From positions 5,042,501 through 5,106,500 of the forward strand of contig NZ_CP007806.1 in the NCBI RefSeq assembly GCF_000219535.2: a stretch of 64,000 nucleotides of DNA, read 5' to 3'. Numbering within the stretch: position 1 is the stretch's first letter; each line of letters begins with the position of its first letter. The translations under genes were made by a program, and so were the position numbers. The DNA is from Brevibacillus laterosporus LMG 15441. Lineage in GTDB: Bacteria > Bacillota > Bacilli > Brevibacillales > Brevibacillaceae. The notes beneath the pieces are model-generated. The model was not told where the DNA came from. It saw only the letters and a list, made by a program, of their open reading frames with translations, and ran no database searches. Positions 9,718 to 18,474 of the stretch are shown in pieces.

Positions 9718-10070
9718 GCGTTTTGCTCCCTTCCTAATTATTCACAATCCACGATATGTCGAATCATTCAGTAAAATGACTCATATTAAAAGCTTTAACG
9801 GTTTTCGCGATAATATTGCCTATTTCATAATCATAAAATCTTGAACCTTGATGTCTTCCTTAGGGAGAATACATAATTGTTCAATTCTTACTGTCATTAT
9901 ATCAATAATACAGAATTTTCCTACCCTTTAATAACCAATTCTAAGGTAACAGGTAATACGCTTTTTCTCGGACTGAGCTTCATCTCAATTCGTAACATTT
10001 TTTTAAAACGTCGATAAGGTGGATTACCCACTTTCTGTGTAATCGAAATATCACTCTGTAAGATTCAATC
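9718..10070. other. Intergenic region, possible decayed frame
   Basis: No intact gene is seen. On the minus strand, an open stretch without a ribosome site (about 9932-10060) reads as a coherent basic peptide ending LVIKG, possibly a gene remnant. Otherwise AT-rich and featureless. Confidence 0.3.
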
Positions 10071-10104
10071 AAAAAAATGGACAGGCTATTTTTCCTGTCC
10101 ATTT
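10071..10104 (-). terminator. Terminator of the sigma/anti-sigma operon
   Basis: AAATGGACAGG and CCTGTCCATTT form an 11-base stem, followed on the minus strand by a run of T. Confidence 0.85.
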
Positions 10105-10170
10105 CCCTGCTTATACACAGCTCACTATTATTTTTCTTGCCTCCATTATTTTTCTCGCAATCATTATTTC

Positions 10171-11673
10171 TCATTTATCTTCTTTTGGCATTGGCAATGG
10201 TACTCTCCAATCCAGGTCATAGCTCTTTTCTGCCAGTTCGGATGTAAGGCTGATCTTTTGCGGAAGTTCTTTCATTTCATAACTTTGCAATTTTATTCGG
10301 ATATGGTTTCTGCCTTGTTCGTCCTTTCCTAACCTTTTAAAATCTCCGCCTGTTACATTGTATATTTTGCCCTTCTCATCTTTTATCGTCCAATCAAAGT
10401 GATTAATAATTTTATCGGTATCATCATCCACTAAAATTGTACTTGGTATTTGAACAATATCCTTTACATAAGCCTCTAGTGTAATCGTAGCATGCTTTTC
10501 ATCCTTGGGAGATGCTTCATTTTGAGGTTTGTCAAAGGTTACTGACTTAATCTCAATCGTTTTGCCATCCTGATCTACTCTTACAGGTTTATCGCCAAGC
10601 TGCTTCGGCTCAAATGATATGTCCAGCTTATACGGTTCTGTTTTTACTAAGGAGTCCAATACCAGTGTATATTGATGATCAGGAGACAGAGGAGCAAATC
10701 CATACTTCCGGATAGAATGACCATATTTATCTAGATACTTGCGAGGAGTAGCAATCTCCCTATTTAGGTCCTTTATTTTCTCTCCCTTTTCATTTTCAAC
10801 ATGAAAATTCAGCTTATAATCATCATAGCGAACATAAGGGGGAGCTGAAGCTATTTTTCCTTTCACTTGTTTGCTTTCCTGCACTAATCTTTTCTTTGCC
10901 TCTTCCGTCCATTTTGTTTCATATTCGACACGCGCAGCAGTCGGTGAATACATCACGCTGTTTAAATTGATTTGCAATCCCTGCGGTGTTGTATACGTCC
11001 CATTCATTGGTAGCACCTTTGAAGCCGTAATTGATTTTTCTAAATCAAAAGGAATCTGTAAGGACCAGTCCCCTTTAACAGAGGCAATTTCTCTACCCTT
11101 GACTTGCAGTAAAAGCTTCTGTTGTTTTTCCACCACTGGATTTTTCAGAGTGATATAGCCGTATTGACTATCATCGTCATATCCTAATGTAAATAATTCG
11201 CTAGATACTCTCTTAAATGGATTCCCTTTCAAATCAGTTACTTCTACATTCCCTAGATCTATCTTATCCGGATGAATAACGTTATTCTGCTGATCCTTGA
11301 CCGAATATACGGCCACAATTCTCATTGGGTCGGCCAATATCTCCTTTATTTCAAGAGTATAGCCCTGATCCGTAACAGAGGCGTTTACCTTCTGTGAAAA
11401 GCCCTCCTCTGCTGCATTTTGTAGCTCTTTATCAGAACTGCCTTCAAATAACGATTTTACATAGGCTGCAAATGTGGGCGATACATATGAACCCACCGAA
11501 ACCGTTAAAAGCAGGGCGCAGCTAATTGAGACTGGCAAAATCAAAGGGCCTAGCAGACGCGACCTTTTTCTTTTATAGGCCACAGCCCGGTCAGGCATTA
11601 CAAAAGCAGGCTGATCCAACTCTCCAGCTACCTTTTTTAGAGTCTGTGCAATCTGTTTATCTAGATTAGTCAT
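10171..11673 (-). CDS. Anti-sigma factor-like membrane protein, DUF4179 type
   Basis: The 500-residue protein has a short cytoplasmic N-terminus, one membrane helix (about residues 43-68, SISCALLLTVSVGSYV), and a large extracytoplasmic beta-rich domain. This is the layout of DUF4179 proteins, which are commonly encoded right after an ECF sigma factor. Its start overlaps the end of the sigma gene by 8 bases, so the two are coupled. The cytoplasmic end probably holds the sigma factor until an envelope signal is sensed. The signal is unknown. Confidence 0.75.
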   Translation of the reverse strand: MTNLDKQIAQTLKKVAGELDQPAFVMPDRAVAYKRKRSRLLGPLILPVSISCALLLTVSVGSYVSPTFAAYVKSLFEGSSDKELQNAAEEGFSQKVNASVTDQGYTLEIKEILADPMRIVAVYSVKDQQNNVIHPDKIDLGNVEVTDLKGNPFKRVSSELFTLGYDDDSQYGYITLKNPVVEKQQKLLLQVKGREIASVKGDWSLQIPFDLEKSITASKVLPMNGTYTTPQGLQINLNSVMYSPTAARVEYETKWTEEAKKRLVQESKQVKGKIASAPPYVRYDDYKLNFHVENEKGEKIKDLNREIATPRKYLDKYGHSIRKYGFAPLSPDHQYTLVLDSLVKTEPYKLDISFEPKQLGDKPVRVDQDGKTIEIKSVTFDKPQNEASPKDEKHATITLEAYVKDIVQIPSTILVDDDTDKIINHFDWTIKDEKGKIYNVTGGDFKRLGKDEQGRNHIRIKLQSYEMKELPQKISLTSELAEKSYDLDWRVPLPMPKEDK

Positions 11674-12235
11674 GCATGATCACTCCTATCTCGGTCATTA
11701 CCTGTGTTTCTTTTTCAGCCTGTATTTTCTCAGCGATTAGCTTTCTGGCCTTATGCAGCCTTGATTTTACCGTACCCTCAAACACACCAAGGATTTTTGC
11801 AATTTCAGCTACACTAAACTGTTCATAATAGTAAAGAATAACAGCAGAGCGATGCTTCGGCGTCATCGACTGGATCGCTCGCCAAATCTGTTGCTCTTGC
11901 TCCTTTTGCAGAATACTCTCCAATGGATTTTGGTCAGGATCAATGGAGTCTGCGTATTCTTCCGTTTTTTTCTTTCTACGCACCATATTAAGCGCCCGAT
12001 GTGTCACAATTTTCATAAACCAAGCTCGAAACGATGTCCCTTTTCGTTCATCATAGCGATAAAGTGATTGATACGCCTCCCATAGTGCTTCTTGAACAGC
12101 ATCCTGAGCAAAATGGTAATCATGAACGATTAAAAAAGCGACTCGAAATGCCGTAGGTAAGTGAGGCTGAACAAGTGCTTCAAAGCCCACTGGACCCCCT
12201 TCTCCAGTTATTGGAGAATAATGATTTTCCTCCAC
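11666..12235 (-). CDS. ECF-type RNA polymerase sigma factor
   Basis: This 189-residue protein shows sigma region 2 (AQDAVQEALWEAYQSLYRY, then FRAWFMKIVTHRALNMVRR) and region 4 with the helix-turn-helix FSVAEIAKILGVFEGTVKSRL. Start is GTG at 12235 with GGAGG 8 bases upstream. The gene is translationally coupled to the DUF4179 membrane protein downstream, typical of sigma/anti-sigma pairs. Targets cannot be deduced here; autoregulation from its own promoter is likely for the class but no clear motif was identified. Confidence 0.9.
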   Translation of the reverse strand: MEENHYSPITGEGGPVGFEALVQPHLPTAFRVAFLIVHDYHFAQDAVQEALWEAYQSLYRYDERKGTSFRAWFMKIVTHRALNMVRRKKKTEEYADSIDPDQNPLESILQKEQEQQIWRAIQSMTPKHRSAVILYYYEQFSVAEIAKILGVFEGTVKSRLHKARKLIAEKIQAEKETQVMTEIGVIMHD

Positions 12236-12391
12236 ATAAAAAACCTCCTCGTTTTCCCTGTCACTCCTTATTCACCAGTTCTCGTATTTTGGTTCATTTC
12301 AAAGAGAGAAATTTTTTCCCTTACTTTCACTGGGATAAACCGTAATTGGACAATTGATGCAATCTATGTATTCGTCAGAAACGTTACCAAC

Positions 12392-12434
12392 AAAAAGAAG
12401 CGTCAAAGGAACAAAAATGTTCACTGACGCATCT
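12392..12434 (-). terminator. Terminator of the Cof-type phosphatase gene
   Basis: Nested stem with GCGTCA/TGACGC outside and GAACA/TGTTC inside; the minus-strand transcript continues into TTCTTTTTG. Confidence 0.65.
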
Positions 12435-12472
12435 TTCATATAAGTATAGGAAAGAAATCAGTAGTACGATTT

Positions 12473-13297
12473 CTAAGCTTGTGGGATTTTATTTAAAATA
12501 AAGGTCTCAACAACCTTTGCCACACCATGATTCATATTTGTATCTGTTACATAGTCCGCTATTTCCTTAATGTCATCTGGTGCATTGCCCATTGCGACAC
12601 CAAGCCCTGCAAAATTAATCATGGCAAGATCATTGTAGCTATCACCGATCGCAATAACCTCTGCTTGTTCAATTCCTAATTTATGAATGAGCTGATGTAA
12701 GCTGGTTCCTTTATCAACACCCGCTTCTGTAAACTCCAAGAAAAACGGCTTCGACCGCATCACACTCAATTGACCCTCTAGCTGTTTTTGCAGTTTCTTT
12801 TCCACAATTGCTAGCTTAGTAGGATCGTCTACCATTAGCACTTTTACTACTGGTCGTGTGATGGCTTGCTTAAAGCTTTCTACCTCTTTAATGTTCATTC
12901 CTGTAATCTCAGACTCTTTTTGGGTGTACGCAGTAACTGTTTCAGCTACGATATCATCCCCATCATAGGAGAGAATCCCAACCTGTTCTTTTTTACTGAT
13001 ATCGTATAGCTCATGTACGGTTTGTACTGGCAGTGTGCTACTAAATAACTCTTCTTTTGTTTTCCAGTTTATAATTTTTGCACCATTGAAGGACAAAATA
13101 AAGCTACCGTATTTTGCTAGCTCCAATTCTTCAGCAATATGCGTCATGGCGTACGTAGGACGACCTGATGCAAGAACTACCTTTACTCCAGCTTCTTGGG
13201 CCTTCATTAGTGCAATTTTTGTACGTGTTGAAATGGTGTGATCATCTTGAAGCAATGTATCGTCTAAATCGAGGACAATCATTCTATAATTATGCAT
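12473..13297 (-). CDS. Cof-type HAD-superfamily phosphatase
   Basis: The catalytic motif I DLDDTL lies near the N-terminus, motif II is VLASGRP, and the C-terminal motif IV is AIGDSYNDLAM. The C2-type cap between them places it in the Cof group of HAD hydrolases, which dephosphorylate small phosphometabolites such as sugar phosphates or flavin nucleotides. The chosen ATG at 13297 has a weak GGATGG ribosome site; a TTG at 13312 is possible. Length 274 residues is normal. Substrate not predictable. Confidence 0.85.
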   Translation of the reverse strand: MHNYRMIVLDLDDTLLQDDHTISTRTKIALMKAQEAGVKVVLASGRPTYAMTHIAEELELAKYGSFILSFNGAKIINWKTKEELFSSTLPVQTVHELYDISKKEQVGILSYDGDDIVAETVTAYTQKESEITGMNIKEVESFKQAITRPVVKVLMVDDPTKLAIVEKKLQKQLEGQLSVMRSKPFFLEFTEAGVDKGTSLHQLIHKLGIEQAEVIAIGDSYNDLAMINFAGLGVAMGNAPDDIKEIADYVTDTNMNHGVAKVVETFILNKIPQA

Positions 13298-13420
13298 GAC
13301 AAAACCATCCAATCTAATCTAGTTGTATAAATCACTATAATCATATCATTGATATTGTAATTTATGTGTAAAAATAGTTAGATGGATGAGTTTGGTTTCA
13401 TAGGCCAATGTGTTTCCATA

Positions 13421-13446
13421 AAAAAGAACGCTCCTAAGAGCGTTCT
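13421..13446 (-). terminator. Terminator of the receptor/pro-peptide operon
   Basis: AGAACGCTC pairs with GAGCGTTCT around a 4-base loop, then T6 on the minus strand. It sits 15 bases after the pro-peptide stop. Confidence 0.85.
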
Positions 13447-13460
13447 AAGGAGAGATACAA

Positions 13461-13595
13461 TTAAAATCCTGGATCGTATACATACTGAATAGCATGAGGT
13501 TTACTAGCTTCTGCGACATGAGAGAAAGAATCAATAGAACCAATAGAAGTTACCAATGCTAAAGTCATGAAAATCGTTATAATTGCCTTTTTCAT
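13461..13595 (-). CDS. Exported signalling pro-peptide (NprX/Phr-like), 44 residues
   Basis: ATG at 13595 follows a strong AGGAGGGA site by 6 bases. The 44 residues are a Lys-Lys start, a hydrophobic stretch (AIITIFMTLALV), then a polar C-terminus with a signal-peptidase-like AEA at 28-30. The remaining 14 residues are SKPHAIQYVYDPGF. The start lies 20 bases after the stop of an HTH-TPR receptor gene, and a terminator follows directly. Receptor plus downstream short secreted pro-peptide is the layout of RNPP quorum-sensing pairs such as NprR-NprX. The mature peptide is probably a C-terminal or internal piece of these 14 residues. Confidence 0.7.
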   Translation of the reverse strand: MKKAIITIFMTLALVTSIGSIDSFSHVAEASKPHAIQYVYDPGF

Positions 13596-13615
13596 CTCAA
13601 TCCCTCCTACGCTAA

Positions 13616-14908
13616 TTAATTTTCTTTATTCTGTATAATCCTATTATATACATCTTGAAGCTTCTGTACCATTTGTAAATCTATAGATTTTTCTATAGAG
13701 AAATAAAAGGAAAGAATACTCTTCATACAGTCATTAATTTCTTGATAAGCATTTATCTTGCCATATATCTCCATACTAGTAAGATAACTATCCAATCCTT
13801 CTTGATAGGATTTAATTAAGATTTGATAGTTTGCCTTGTTTTGGTAATACAATCCTATTGAATAATATTTATACGGTGTTTTCGATTCAACCTTCAAAAA
13901 GTTATCTTCCCCGGCCACTAATTCTGCAATGGCATCGAAATTTTCCATTTGCAGATACAACTCAATTAACTCATTTACGGCATGAATTCTTGAATCCTCA
14001 CTCGTATTTTGTAAGCAATCCAGCAATAATGGAATGGCTGCTTCGTAGTCTTTCTTTTTTGCCTTTACGATTGCACCAGTTAATGCCGCGGATTCATGCA
14101 CAAAATGGAATGTAAATGTTTTATAGGTAGAAAGATGTTTTTCGACTTCTTCATATTTGCCTGATAATAAGAGAGCATTAATCATAGCGAGATAGGCTCT
14201 AACCTTTAATTCATTTATGGTGTGATCTCTCAAAATCCCCATTTTTGTCAATTCAATACATTGCTGATATTTTTTGATAGCAAATGCGTGCAGACCCATC
14301 CTAAAATAGAAAGTGATTTTTTCTTCCTCGGACAAAAAGTCTGCATAATGAATAATTTCTTCCCCGATTTTAAAAGACTCCTCTAAATTTTTGAAATCCT
14401 GTCTCTCTATTAGGTATTTTTGTAGGGATGGTTTGGCTATATAATTTGGGATTCCATGTACTCTAGCATACTTAATGATAGCGCTATAGAGAATAAGTTT
14501 AATCTCGTCGCTAGTGATGCTATTGCATAGTTCATAAAGACGTTCTAAAGCTGTATATGTATCTTCTTGGGGATTTTCAAGAATTTTTTGTGCAACCTTA
14601 CTAATTAGCGTTATATTAGATAGTTCAATCATTTCTAAAAGAAGCTCATATAAAATTTCTACACGCTGTTGTATTTCGATATAATTCGCTATTATCTCTT
14701 CATATGGCAATACTAGTACAGTAGTGATTGCCTTAATGGTTCGAAGCTCTGGTCTCTTGGTTTCACATGATTCAATTTTAGAGAGTACGCCCTTACTAAC
14801 CCCTGACAGCCTTCCCAATTCTGATAAACTCAAATTTGCTTGTTGTCTTTTATTTTTTATTAATTCACCTAGAGAGGAGTAAAGTACTGCTTCATTTCCT
14901 TCCATCAT
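13616..14908 (-). CDS. HTH-TPR peptide receptor/regulator of the RNPP type (NprR-like)
   Basis: This 430-residue protein has an XRE-type helix-turn-helix at about residues 12-66 (LSELGRLSGVSKGVLSKIES) and about 350 residues of helical TPR-like repeats. This is the layout and length of NprR, a regulator that binds an imported signalling peptide in its TPR groove. A ribosome site AAGGTGG precedes the tandem ATG. The pro-peptide gene follows after 20 bases. A sigma-A promoter (TTTACA, 17 bases, TAGAAT) lies 75-104 bases upstream. Target genes are unknown; NprR proteins can have DNA-binding and phosphatase-like modes. Confidence 0.8.
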   Translation of the reverse strand: MMEGNEAVLYSSLGELIKNKRQQANLSLSELGRLSGVSKGVLSKIESCETKRPELRTIKAITTVLVLPYEEIIANYIEIQQRVEILYELLLEMIELSNITLISKVAQKILENPQEDTYTALERLYELCNSITSDEIKLILYSAIIKYARVHGIPNYIAKPSLQKYLIERQDFKNLEESFKIGEEIIHYADFLSEEEKITFYFRMGLHAFAIKKYQQCIELTKMGILRDHTINELKVRAYLAMINALLLSGKYEEVEKHLSTYKTFTFHFVHESAALTGAIVKAKKKDYEAAIPLLLDCLQNTSEDSRIHAVNELIELYLQMENFDAIAELVAGEDNFLKVESKTPYKYYSIGLYYQNKANYQILIKSYQEGLDSYLTSMEIYGKINAYQEINDCMKSILSFYFSIEKSIDLQMVQKLQDVYNRIIQNKEN

Positions 14909-14983
14909 ATTCCCACCTTAGGACATAATTTCTCAGGACAATATTCGACAACGGTATTCGGTTCCATTCATTACTCCTCTATA

Positions 14984-15012
14984 ATTCTAGTTTAATTGTA
15001 TATTATTGTAAA
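14984..15012 (-). promoter_or_regulatory. Sigma-A-type promoter of the receptor/pro-peptide operon
   Basis: -35 TTTACA (15007-15012) and -10 TAGAAT (14984-14989) with a 17-base spacer on the minus strand. Confidence 0.55.
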
Positions 15013-15102
15013 TATAAATAAAGATTAGTGGATAAATTATTGTTAAATAAGTAATTTATTAATGAAAATTAAAGGAAAATTACCCTTTATTAGTTAATTA
15101 CC

Positions 15103-15822
15103 TCATCTATCTTTTGCTATTGCCTGTTTTAATCGAGAGTAATGGATTTGGAAAGGTTTACGCTGCCCTTCTTTCCGAATAATACCTTCTGCTGTGAAAT
15201 CCTGTAATAATCCCGTCACAGTCTCACGAATACTGCCCATCATTGTTGCTAATTCTTGATGCGTAACAGCTATATCAAGCAAAATCCAATCTTCTTCTTG
15301 ATGCAAGCCCTCTCCCTTATATATTTTAACCCCGAATTTATCCGATAGTTTATTTAATAAAAATAGAAGCCGTTTTCGAACACTTCCATATGCCATATAT
15401 TCAAGCAGCTCCTCTACCTCCTGTAAACGTTTGGACAAAATTTCAATAAACTTTAACGCAATATCAGGCTTTTTTTGCAAAAAGTTCTCAAACTCAGTTT
15501 TATCAATCGTACAGATCAAGGAGTCCTCCCATGTTTGAGCATATAGATTTTCAGACCCTGTTGTAAACGTACCCACTTCCCCAAATATATGTCCGACACC
15601 TAATACATCAAGAGTTAGTTCACTGCCTTCTGACGTTATCTGATATAAGCGAACCTTTCCCAATTTGATGAGATACAGGAATTTTTGAGATTGATGCGGG
15701 GTTGTAATCAGTGTTCCTTTTTTCATAATTGTAATCGGGGCAACAGGTTCGATTTTTTCTAATTCTTCTACCTCAAGCTCATTAAATAACTGTATTCTTG
15801 ATAAATATTTTATTTTCTCCAT
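15103..15822 (-). CDS. Crp/Fnr-family regulator with altered recognition helix
   Basis: 239 residues: an N-terminal cyclic-nucleotide-binding-type beta-roll, a long dimerisation helix (about 115-145) and a C-terminal winged helix. The recognition helix reads GSIRETVTGLL. The Arg and Glu matching CRP R180 and E181 are kept, but the residue matching R185 is Gly. There is no cysteine cluster for an iron-sulfur centre. GGGGG lies 6 bases before the ATG. It is divergent from the DoxX-like gene and an 18-base palindrome sits between them. Confidence 0.88.
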   Translation of the reverse strand: MEKIKYLSRIQLFNELEVEELEKIEPVAPITIMKKGTLITTPHQSQKFLYLIKLGKVRLYQITSEGSELTLDVLGVGHIFGEVGTFTTGSENLYAQTWEDSLICTIDKTEFENFLQKKPDIALKFIEILSKRLQEVEELLEYMAYGSVRKRLLFLLNKLSDKFGVKIYKGEGLHQEEDWILLDIAVTHQELATMMGSIRETVTGLLQDFTAEGIIRKEGQRKPFQIHYSRLKQAIAKDR

Positions 15823-15844
15823 ACAATACCCCCAGAATTTGTCA

Positions 15845-15888
15845 ATGTAGTCTAGACTACATCTTTTTCATCAAAACCTGAGTATACT
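15845..15888 (+). promoter_or_regulatory. Palindromic operator and promoter of the DoxX-like gene
   Basis: ATGTAGTCTAGACTACAT (15845-15862) is a perfect 18-base palindrome (TGTAG-N6-CTACA). TATACT (15883-15888) is a good -10, which places the palindrome centre about 41.5 bases before the predicted start, the class II Crp/Fnr activator position. The site is also 23 bases from the start of the divergent regulator gene, so autorepression is possible. Confidence 0.6.
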
Positions 15889-15939
15889 CTCCTACAAAGA
15901 CATCCCATCTTACCTATCTTATCAGAGGAGGGCACCATC

Positions 15940-16281
15940 ATGCATTTCACTATTTTACTTTTCCAAATTGTATGTATTGGTTTGTTTTCCGTTTCGATTT
16001 TCAACAAATTCACAAGTTCAAAGACAATGGTTCAGCATTGGAATGAATATGGCTATCCAATGTGGCTCATGTACGTCACAGCCACTTGCGAATTAATCGG
16101 ATTTATTGGAGTAATCGCTTCCTTTTGGATACCGGCGGCCTTGAAGTTTTCGGCTTCTATTTTTATTGTCATTATGATTGCCGCTCTGTACGCCCATATC
16201 ATTAGAGCGAAGCATAAACCAATCACGTCACTTCGAGCTGTTATTGTACTTATCTTATGTATCATAGTAGTTTCCGGGTAA
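15940..16281 (+). CDS. DoxX-like membrane protein
   Basis: 113 residues, four hydrophobic helices, with the DoxX-like pattern FNKFTSSKTMVQHWNEYGYP and CELIGFIGVI. DoxX-like proteins are small membrane proteins often linked to redox or thiol stress. An AGGAGGG ribosome site precedes the ATG by about 7 bases. Its promoter carries a Crp/Fnr-type palindrome, so the divergent regulator probably controls it. Molecular activity unknown. Confidence 0.75.
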   Translation: MHFTILLFQIVCIGLFSVSIFNKFTSSKTMVQHWNEYGYPMWLMYVTATCELIGFIGVIASFWIPAALKFSASIFIVIMIAALYAHIIRAKHKPITSLRAVIVLILCIIVVSG

Positions 16282-16396
16282 AATAGTAGCTATATCTAGC
16301 GTATTGCAAAAAAAATTGAAGGTTAAACACGTTTTTCGTAACATTGGTTTTTCATAAACCTGCTAATCCTGCTATAATCTCTATTAATAAACAATA

Positions 16397-16431
16397 AAGC
16401 GAAAGTCAGAGGGTTCCGACTTTCGCTTTTC
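16397..16431 (+). terminator. Hairpin just upstream of the second Crp/Fnr gene
   Basis: AAAGCGAAAGTC (16397-16408) pairs perfectly with GACTTTCGCTTT (16418-16429), followed by TTCTT. It ends only a few bases before the next ribosome site, so it may terminate the DoxX-like transcript or attenuate read-through into the regulator gene. Confidence 0.65.
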
Positions 16432-16445
16432 TTATGGAGGTTACT

Positions 16446-16961
16446 ATGAGATTGCATAGGGGTGAAACTCTATTTCGCCAAGGAGAAACCGGCCCGCTGT
16501 ATCATCTGAAAAGCGGCCTGTTAAAAGTAATTCGGATTCATGAGGATGGAACGACAACTCTAGTAAATATCATTGTGCCTAATGAAATCATCCCACACCA
16601 TTCTCTTATTAGTCCAAATCCTTATTTCGGTACGGCTATCGCACTTATCACTTGTGAGATCGAGGTTCTTAATGCGCGGGAGTGGTATCAACAGCTACAG
16701 AACAACCCGGACAGATGCCGAACCATTGCCTTACAGCTTCAGGAAAAGCTCCGTATGATGCAGCATCGGATCGATCAATTAACAGAAGTATCGGCCGCCG
16801 ATAAATTGCGAAAGCTCCAAGCTTGGTTTGAGTTCTATATTGCTCCCACCACTTTGACCGAAGTGCTTACACAGGATGAGATCGGGCAATTTATCGGACT
16901 GCGCCGTGAGACTGTAAACAGATTATTGCGTGCTCAATCTGCCTCGAAACTGGATTCATAG
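16446..16961 (+). CDS. Short Crp/Fnr-family regulator, candidate controller of hmp and hcp
   Basis: Start ATG at 16446, 6 bases after GGAGG; an ATG at 16434 overlaps that site and is unlikely. The 171-residue product is shorter than the usual 220-230 and begins inside the beta-roll (LFRQGETGPLYHLKSG). A dimer helix and winged helix follow. The recognition helix GLRRETVNRLL keeps all three CRP-type contacts (R, E, R), which fits TGTGA-type sites. It has only two scattered cysteines, so an iron-sulfur oxygen sensor is unlikely. It faces hmp tail to tail with a 2-base gap. Confidence 0.85.
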   Translation: MRLHRGETLFRQGETGPLYHLKSGLLKVIRIHEDGTTTLVNIIVPNEIIPHHSLISPNPYFGTAIALITCEIEVLNAREWYQQLQNNPDRCRTIALQLQEKLRMMQHRIDQLTEVSAADKLRKLQAWFEFYIAPTTLTEVLTQDEIGQFIGLRRETVNRLLRAQSASKLDS

Positions 16962-16963
16962 TC

Positions 16964-18178
16964 CTACAGGCTATCAGCAGGGCCAAAAAACTCAAAATGA
17001 ATGTCTGCTTCCGCAATTCCGTATTCCTTCAGGGTATGGTTCACCGCCTTCATGAAGGGAGTCGGACCACAGAAATAGAAGCTGGCATCTTTAGATGGAA
17101 CCATGTGCTCTAATGTAGAGATATCTACATAGCCTTCTTTATGAAAAGCGTTTGTTGCTCTGTCATAGTCAGTTGGTTTGTCATAACACCAATGAACAGA
17201 TAGTTGTGAGTGCTGGCGAGCTAGCTCTTCTACATGCTCTTTCATCGCGTGCACCTGCCCACTTTGAGCCGCATGAATGAAGGTTACTTGGCGGTTCGGA
17301 TTCGTCTCTACAAGTGTGTTAAGCATACTAACTAAAGGTGTTAATCCAACCCCACCGCTGATCAGGACGACAGGACGAGCATCTTTTTGATCCAAAACAA
17401 AATCCCCTGCTGGTGCCGAAAGCAATAAAAGATCTCCTGGGTTAACCTGTTCATGTAGATAGACAGATACCTTACCTGGAGGCTGATCCTGATTGCCATC
17501 CTCTCGTTTAACAGAGATGCGATAGTAAGACTTGCCTGGCGCATCAGATAAGCTATATTGACGAATATGGATATTTTTTTCACCAGGAATGTCCACTTTC
17601 ACACTAATGTATTGGCCTGGTTCAAATCCAGCGATAGCTTTTTCATCCTGCGGAACAAGATAAAAGGAGGTAATAACATCACTCTCTTTTACCTTTCTGT
17701 CCAACTTAAATGCTCTAAAACCTTCCCAACCACCCTGCTGTTGTTCAGCTTGCTTATAAAACTCAGCTTCTACACCAATAAAGGCATCTGCAATTACACC
17801 ATAGGCCTCTGCCCATGCCTGCAAAATCTCGTCTGTCGCCAGATCTCCAAGTACATCCTTAATCGCAGCAAGCAGATTTTCTCCAACAATCGGGTAGTGC
17901 TCTGCCTTAACTCCAAGACTACGATGCTTATGACCAATCTGCTTTACAACAGGAATAATCGTTTCTAATTTGTCTATATATTGGGCGGCAGCATACACTG
18001 CATTGGCTAATGCCGTCTGTTGTCTCCCTTGCTTCTGATTAGCATGATTAAAAATATTTAATAGCTCTGGATGTTTTGTAAACAATAATTGATAAAAACG
18101 TTTTGTAATATCGACTCCATGTTTTTCTAATACGGGTACCGTAGATTTAATGGTTTGAATAGTCTTTTCACTTAGCAT
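16964..18178 (-). CDS. hmp: Flavohemoprotein (nitric oxide dioxygenase)
   Basis: 404 residues, normal length. The globin domain keeps Y29, Q53 and proximal H85, as in E. coli Hmp. The FAD domain (RQYSLSD motif near 205) and NAD-binding domain (LISGGVGLTP, then FYFCGPTPFM) follow. The enzyme converts NO to nitrate with O2 and NAD(P)H. A TGTGA-N6-TCACT box 67-82 bases upstream of the start suggests Fnr/Crp-type activation. The head of the gene faces an empty region, so it is monocistronic. Confidence 0.95.
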   Translation of the reverse strand: MLSEKTIQTIKSTVPVLEKHGVDITKRFYQLLFTKHPELLNIFNHANQKQGRQQTALANAVYAAAQYIDKLETIIPVVKQIGHKHRSLGVKAEHYPIVGENLLAAIKDVLGDLATDEILQAWAEAYGVIADAFIGVEAEFYKQAEQQQGGWEGFRAFKLDRKVKESDVITSFYLVPQDEKAIAGFEPGQYISVKVDIPGEKNIHIRQYSLSDAPGKSYYRISVKREDGNQDQPPGKVSVYLHEQVNPGDLLLLSAPAGDFVLDQKDARPVVLISGGVGLTPLVSMLNTLVETNPNRQVTFIHAAQSGQVHAMKEHVEELARQHSQLSVHWCYDKPTDYDRATNAFHKEGYVDISTLEHMVPSKDASFYFCGPTPFMKAVNHTLKEYGIAEADIHFEFFGPADSL

Positions 18179-18216
18179 CTTGATTACCTCACTTTCGTTT
18201 TGCGTGGTATGACCTC

Positions 18217-18260
18217 AGTATATAGAGTGAGAAATGTCACCTTGTGTGATCGAGATCACT
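18217..18260 (-). promoter_or_regulatory. hmp promoter with Fnr/Crp-type box
   Basis: TGTGATCGAGATCACT (18245-18260) matches the Bacillus Fnr-type consensus TGTGA-N6-TCAC. TATACT (-10, minus strand) is at 18217-18222. The box centre is about 41.5-42.5 bases before the predicted start. Confidence 0.65.
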
Positions 18261-18474
18261 GTAAAAGGCACAGATTTGCGAAGATAATTTCTTCTAGCAA
18301 GATACTATGTATCAATATCTGAATAAAAATGGAACAAATGTTGAGTTAATAGCCTCTTATCGTAGCTACTATCCCTATCAGTTATCCAATTATTCAGCTA
18401 TTTTTGCAGGGAGTGTAATGACATATAGTAGCAGGCTGCTTATTTATTCTTTACTAATTTATGTAAAATTATAA
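18261..18474. other. Non-coding stretch upstream of hmp
   Basis: AT-rich, with no gene, hairpin or repeat that I can support. Confidence 0.4.

Noticed and set aside
9980-10174. 64-codon minus-strand frame after the anti-sigma gene
   Set aside because: Contains the operon's rho-independent terminator and has no recognisable motif.
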